Below are positions 14,482 to 18,245 of a stretch of 18,245 nt of DNA, one piece after another. Origin of the DNA: Erysipelotrichaceae bacterium (GTDB taxonomy: Bacteria > Bacillota_I > Bacilli_A > Erysipelotrichales > Erysipelotrichaceae); assembly GCA_017561615.1 (NCBI GenBank), contig JAFZBT010000063.1:1-18245 (forward strand). Direction: 5' to 3'. The number at the start of each line of letters is the position of its first letter. Positions within the stretch are counted from its first letter, which is position 1. The notes beneath the pieces are model-generated. The model was not told the origin of the DNA and searched no databases. It saw only the letters and a program-made list of their open reading frames with translations. Position numbers and translations under genes: made by a program.

Positions 14482-15045
14482 CTAGTATTCTACCTTGGGA
14501 CCGCGGATGCAGTACTTGTAGATCCAGTTCTTGAAATCGTCGGTCCTCTTTTCCTGATATTCCTTATAGTAGGTGCGGAAAACGTCCCGTCTGTCCTTGT
14601 GGACGGTGATGATGCCGCAGCCGTTGTCGACCATGATCTTGTTGGCAAACATGATGGCTACCCGGACATCGCCGTCGGCGAACAGCCGCTTGTCCAATAT
14701 GTAGAGCATTACGTCGATAGCGATCTCCACGTTGGCCTTGGCCGGCTGGTTGATCATCTCGTGCAGTTCCTCGATCTGCCTGGATGTCAGGCCGTCCCGG
14801 ATGTCATCGTTCAGCCCGTCCATCAGGATGTCGTGAAGCTGAAGCAGGCACTCATAATCGGTTTCCACATCGTGTTCTTCCATGATGTATTCAAAGGCCC
14901 GGCGGTAGTTGGCTTCGGCGGTTTCCCTCTGCTCATCGTCTTCGTCATAGCGTGACAGGGCCAGGGCGTTGTCAACCAGTTCGTCGAGATGCTGGCGGAC
15001 ATACTTAACATTCATGCTGCGGGATACCACGTACTTGTTTCTCAT
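14482..15045 (-). CDS. Fic-fold protein with degenerate active-site motif
   Basis: This 187-residue protein follows the Fic core order. LQLHDILMDGL (68-78) matches the helix before the active site. KRLFADGDVRVAIMFANKIMVDNG (119-142, shown here as key parts only) occupies the place of HxFxDGN(K/G)R. GIITVHKDRRDVFRTYY follows as in Fic proteins, then a short C-terminal helix. Fic enzymes transfer AMP or other phosphate groups to proteins using the motif histidine; here that position is Arg120, the Asn is Asp126 and the next residue Val127, while Phe122, Asp124, Gly125 and Arg128 remain. Transfer activity is therefore doubtful. An AGAGG site precedes 15045. A role as a regulatory or binding protein is possible but unsupported. 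Confidence 0.72.
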   Translation of the reverse strand: MRNKYVVSRSMNVKYVRQHLDELVDNALALSRYDEDDEQRETAEANYRRAFEYIMEEHDVETDYECLLQLHDILMDGLNDDIRDGLTSRQIEELHEMINQPAKANVEIAIDVMLYILDKRLFADGDVRVAIMFANKIMVDNGCGIITVHKDRRDVFRTYYKEYQEKRTDDFKNWIYKYCIRGPKVEY

Positions 15046-15085
15046 TATGCGTACCTCTTAAGACCTGCGGCCTTTGTTCATCTAT

Positions 15086-15114
15086 ATCGTACTACAAATC
15101 GGTCTTCATGAAAA
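15086..15114 (-). promoter_or_regulatory. Possible promoter of the Fic-like gene
   Basis: On the minus strand TTTTCA (15114-15109) and TACGAT (15091-15086) are 17 bases apart, about 40 bases before the ATG. The -10 match is moderate. Confidence 0.35.
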
Positions 15115-15130
15115 CCATCAGACGACGGGA

Positions 15131-15156
15131 AAAGAAAAAGCCTCATCAGAGGCTTT
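15131..15156 (-). terminator. Terminator of tRNA-Pro
   Basis: AAAGCCTC (15137-15144) pairs with GAGGCTTT (15149-15156) around ATCA. On the minus strand the stem runs into TTTTTCTTTT. It lies nine bases after the tRNA CCA end. Confidence 0.85.
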
Positions 15157-15165
15157 GACTTACAA

Positions 15166-15242
15166 TGGTCGGAATATCGGGATTCGAACCCGAGACCTCT
15201 TGAACCCCATTCAAGCGCGCTACCAAACTGCGCTATATCCCG
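15166..15242 (-). tRNA. tRNA-Pro (anticodon GGG)
   Basis: The minus strand folds into a full cloverleaf. The acceptor stem is CGGGATA/TATTCCG (one G-T pair), the D arm GCGC/GCGC, and the anticodon stem CTTGA/TCAAG closes ATGGGGT, giving anticodon GGG. The T arm is TCGGG/CCCGA. Discriminator A is followed by an encoded CCA at 15168-15166. GGG reads CCC and CCU codons. It is a single-gene unit with its own promoter and terminator. Confidence 0.96.
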
Positions 15243-15255
15243 CTGTTGCCTTATC

Positions 15256-15264
15256 ATTTTAGCA
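15256..15264 (-). promoter_or_regulatory. Extended -10 promoter of tRNA-Pro
   Basis: TGCTAAAAT on the minus strand (15264 to 15256) is an extended -10 box 13 bases before the tRNA. The -35 region is weak. Confidence 0.55.
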
Positions 15265-15310
15265 CGATTCCCTCTGAAGAGAAACCATTTTTCAAAATAT
15301 TCCTGAAAAC

Positions 15311-15338
15311 AAACGCCCGGGATGTCTCCCGGGCGTTT
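15311..15338 (-). terminator. Terminator of enolase
   Basis: AAACGCCCGGGA (15311-15322) pairs perfectly with TCCCGGGCGTTT (15327-15338) around TGTC. On the minus strand the stem is followed by GTTTTC. It lies 18 bases past the enolase stop. Confidence 0.85.
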
Positions 15339-15356
15339 TGCTGATCATTAAGACTG

Positions 15357-16796
<1,440 letters not shown>

Positions 16797-16803
16797 TCAG
16801 TGA

Positions 16804-17592
16804 TCAGACGTTGAGCATCAGTTCATCGTCGGTCAGCTGATGGCCGCTGTGATGACGGAACATCTCCACCAGCGAATCGACGGTCGCCTTACGGCGCTGT
16901 TCGCCGGTCAGATCCATGATGATCCGGCCCTTTTCCAGCATGATGGTCCGGTTGCCCAGTCTCAGGGCATCGGCCATGTTATGAGTGATCATCAGACAGG
17001 TCAGATGGTTTTCCGTGACGATCTTTTCGGTGATCTTCAGCACCTTGTCGCCGCTGGCGGGATCCAGGGCGGCGGTATGCTCATCCAGCAGCAGCAGCCG
17101 CGGCGGATTGATGGTGGCCATCATCAGGGAGAGCGCCTGCCGCTGTCCGCCGGAGAGCAGTCCGACCGGCTGGTCCAGACAGTCTTCCAGACCCATGTCC
17201 AGTTCGGCCAGACGATGGCTGAACAGCTGCCGGTCAGCCCGGCTGATGGTCTTCAGCCAGCCGCCGCTCTTGGCCGCCAGGGCCATGTTTTCCGCGACGG
17301 TCATGCTGGGGGCGTTGCCGGCCAGGGGGTCCTGGAACAACCGGCCGATGCTGCGGGCGCGGAGGCTGGGCTTCTGCAGGGTGATGTTTTTTCCGTCCAG
17401 GAAGATGTCGCCGCTGTCGCTGATCAGCGAACCGGCGATCAGGTTGAACAGCGTGCTCTTGCCGCTGCCGTTGGGCCCGATGATGGTAATGAAGTCCCCG
17501 TCACTGACCGTCAGGCTGAGGTCGCTGATGCCGGCCCGGGCATTGACGGTACTGGGGTTGAAGATCTTGGTAAGGTTGCGCAGTTCCAGCAT
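16804..17592 (-). CDS. ABC importer ATPase (TrpXYZ-like, COG1101 type)
   Basis: This 262-residue ATP-binding subunit has Walker A GPNGSGKST (39-47), Q-loop LFQDPLAG (85-92), signature LSGGQ (146-150), Walker B LLLLDE (166-171) and switch His204 in MITHN. The wording around these motifs (FQDPLAGNAPSMTVAENMALA, PVGLLSGGQRQALSLMMAT, LLLDEHTAALDP) is that of the COG1101 ATPases paired with COG4120 permeases and PF04392 binding lipoproteins. Some of these systems import tryptophan or tyrosine; others are uncharacterised, so the substrate is open. Its ATG begins one base after the permease stop, and its GGAGGG site lies inside the permease end, so the two are tightly coupled. A binding-protein gene is expected beyond the right edge. 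Confidence 0.92.
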   Translation of the reverse strand: MLELRNLTKIFNPSTVNARAGISDLSLTVSDGDFITIIGPNGSGKSTLFNLIAGSLISDSGDIFLDGKNITLQKPSLRARSIGRLFQDPLAGNAPSMTVAENMALAAKSGGWLKTISRADRQLFSHRLAELDMGLEDCLDQPVGLLSGGQRQALSLMMATINPPRLLLLDEHTAALDPASGDKVLKITEKIVTENHLTCLMITHNMADALRLGNRTIMLEKGRIIMDLTGEQRRKATVDSLVEMFRHHSGHQLTDDELMLNV

Positions 17593-17593
17593 G

Positions 17594-18245
17594 TTAAGCC
17601 CTCCTGTTCTGTTTCAGCCGCCTGATGAACAGCGGATACTGCTTCTGCAGATAGGGAAGCGAGATGGCCAGCAGGACGATGGCTGAAGAGACCAGCTTCA
17701 GCATGTAGGCCGGCATGTTCAGCTTCAACGCCAGAGCGTAGATGAAGCGGAAGATCAGGGAACCGATGACGCTGCCGGTCAGCTGAATGATCAGTTTTCC
17801 CTTGGGGAAGAAGATCTTTCCGATCAGCAGCGAAGCCAGAGCGATGGTCAGGATGCCGCTGCCCAGGTCGATGCTGGCGGATTTCTGACTCTGCGCCAGC
17901 AGACAGCCGGAAAGAGCGGTCATGCCGGAGGAAAGAGTGAGTCCGAGGATCTTCATCAGCTGGGAATCAATGGAGGAAGCCTCCACCATCTGATGATTAT
18001 CGCCGGTCGCCCGCAGAGCCAGACCCAGACGGGTCCTCAGGAAATAGTTCAGAAAGAGAACCGTAAGGATGACCGCGATCAGGGCGATCACCAGATTCTG
18101 ACGCCCGGCCAGGGGTGTGCCGGAAAGCAGCTGCTTGGTCAGGGTAAAGACGGTCGTCGTTCTGTTGAGATTGATCAGCGCGCTGCCGGACATGACGGCG
18201 ATGTTTACGGAATAGAGAGCCGTGTTGACAGCGATGCCGGCCAGC
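17594..18245 (-). CDS. ABC importer permease (COG4120 type), N-terminal part outside window
   Basis: The frame is open from the window edge to a TAA at 17596-17594, giving 216 visible residues. It belongs to the branched-chain-type permease family (BPD_transp_2). The visible part has the ALYSVNIAVMSGSALINL segment typical of COG4120, a cytoplasmic loop GLALRATGDNHQMVEAS after the first full helix, and about five membrane helices, including LVIALIAVILTVLFLNYFL, LTLSSGMTALSGCLLAQ and ILTIALASLLIGKIFF. The C-terminal tail is basic (RRLKQNRR). An internal ATG at 18193 is not the start because homology continues upstream of it. It acts with the ATPase encoded immediately downstream. Confidence 0.9.
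   Translation of the reverse strand, partial: LAGIAVNTALYSVNIAVMSGSALINLNRTTTVFTLTKQLLSGTPLAGRQNLVIALIAVILTVLFLNYFLRTRLGLALRATGDNHQMVEASSIDSQLMKILGLTLSSGMTALSGCLLAQSQKSASIDLGSGILTIALASLLIGKIFFPKGKLIIQLTGSVIGSLIFRFIYALALKLNMPAYMLKLVSSAIVLLAISLPYLQKQYPLFIRRLKQNRRA

Noticed and set aside
15074..15262. Plus-strand open frame of about 62 codons across the tRNA-Pro region
   Set aside because: It reads antisense through the tRNA and its terminator and has no ribosome site.

Overview
The window is a gene-dense chromosomal segment of a Gram-positive-type bacterium, most likely a Bacillota member of moderate GC. The evidence is strong AGGAGG-type ribosome binding sites, sigma-A-like promoters with extended -10 boxes, a T-box leader in front of tyrS, many short GC-stem/T-tract terminators and class II aldolases. 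An Erysipelotrichia-like origin would fit, but that is a guess. I see no transposase, phage gene, CRISPR array or rRNA.

Left part (1-4100): the C-terminal end of a GNAT acetyltransferase, a radical SAM protein of the spore-photolyase-like family, a second GNAT acetyltransferase, and a TM1586-type nitroreductase preceded by two tandem inverted repeats. Then come tRNA-Lys(CUU) with its own terminator and a first class II fructose-bisphosphate-type aldolase with a clear promoter.

Middle part (4100-9100): a 2H phosphoesterase on the minus strand, then a plus-strand operon of four overlapping or close genes (small membrane protein, Gfo/Idh/MocA oxidoreductase, an unrecognised 140-residue protein, a YkgJ-like cysteine-cluster protein). 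A second, more canonical class II aldolase and an AIM24/TIGR00266 protein follow on the minus strand.

Right part (9100-18245): tyrS behind a compact T-box leader, then pepC (bleomycin-hydrolase-type aminopeptidase). Next is a CAT/E2-like acyltransferase gene broken by a single-base frameshift. After it comes gpsA fused to a C-terminal domain resembling a TagD-type cytidylyltransferase whose HxGH motif is gone. Then follow a Fic-fold protein with a degenerate active-site motif, tRNA-Pro(GGG), enolase, and the ATPase and permease of an ABC importer of the TrpXYZ/COG1101-COG4120 type, with the permease cut by the window edge.

The genes are mostly housekeeping: glycolysis (two aldolases, enolase), glycerol-3-phosphate synthesis, tyrosyl-tRNA charging, peptide turnover and import. 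Every convergent gene pair is separated by only 41-51 bases holding one symmetrical hairpin. The most unusual items are the GpsA fusion, the very short T-box Stem I, the frameshifted acyltransferase and the Fic-like protein lacking its catalytic histidine.
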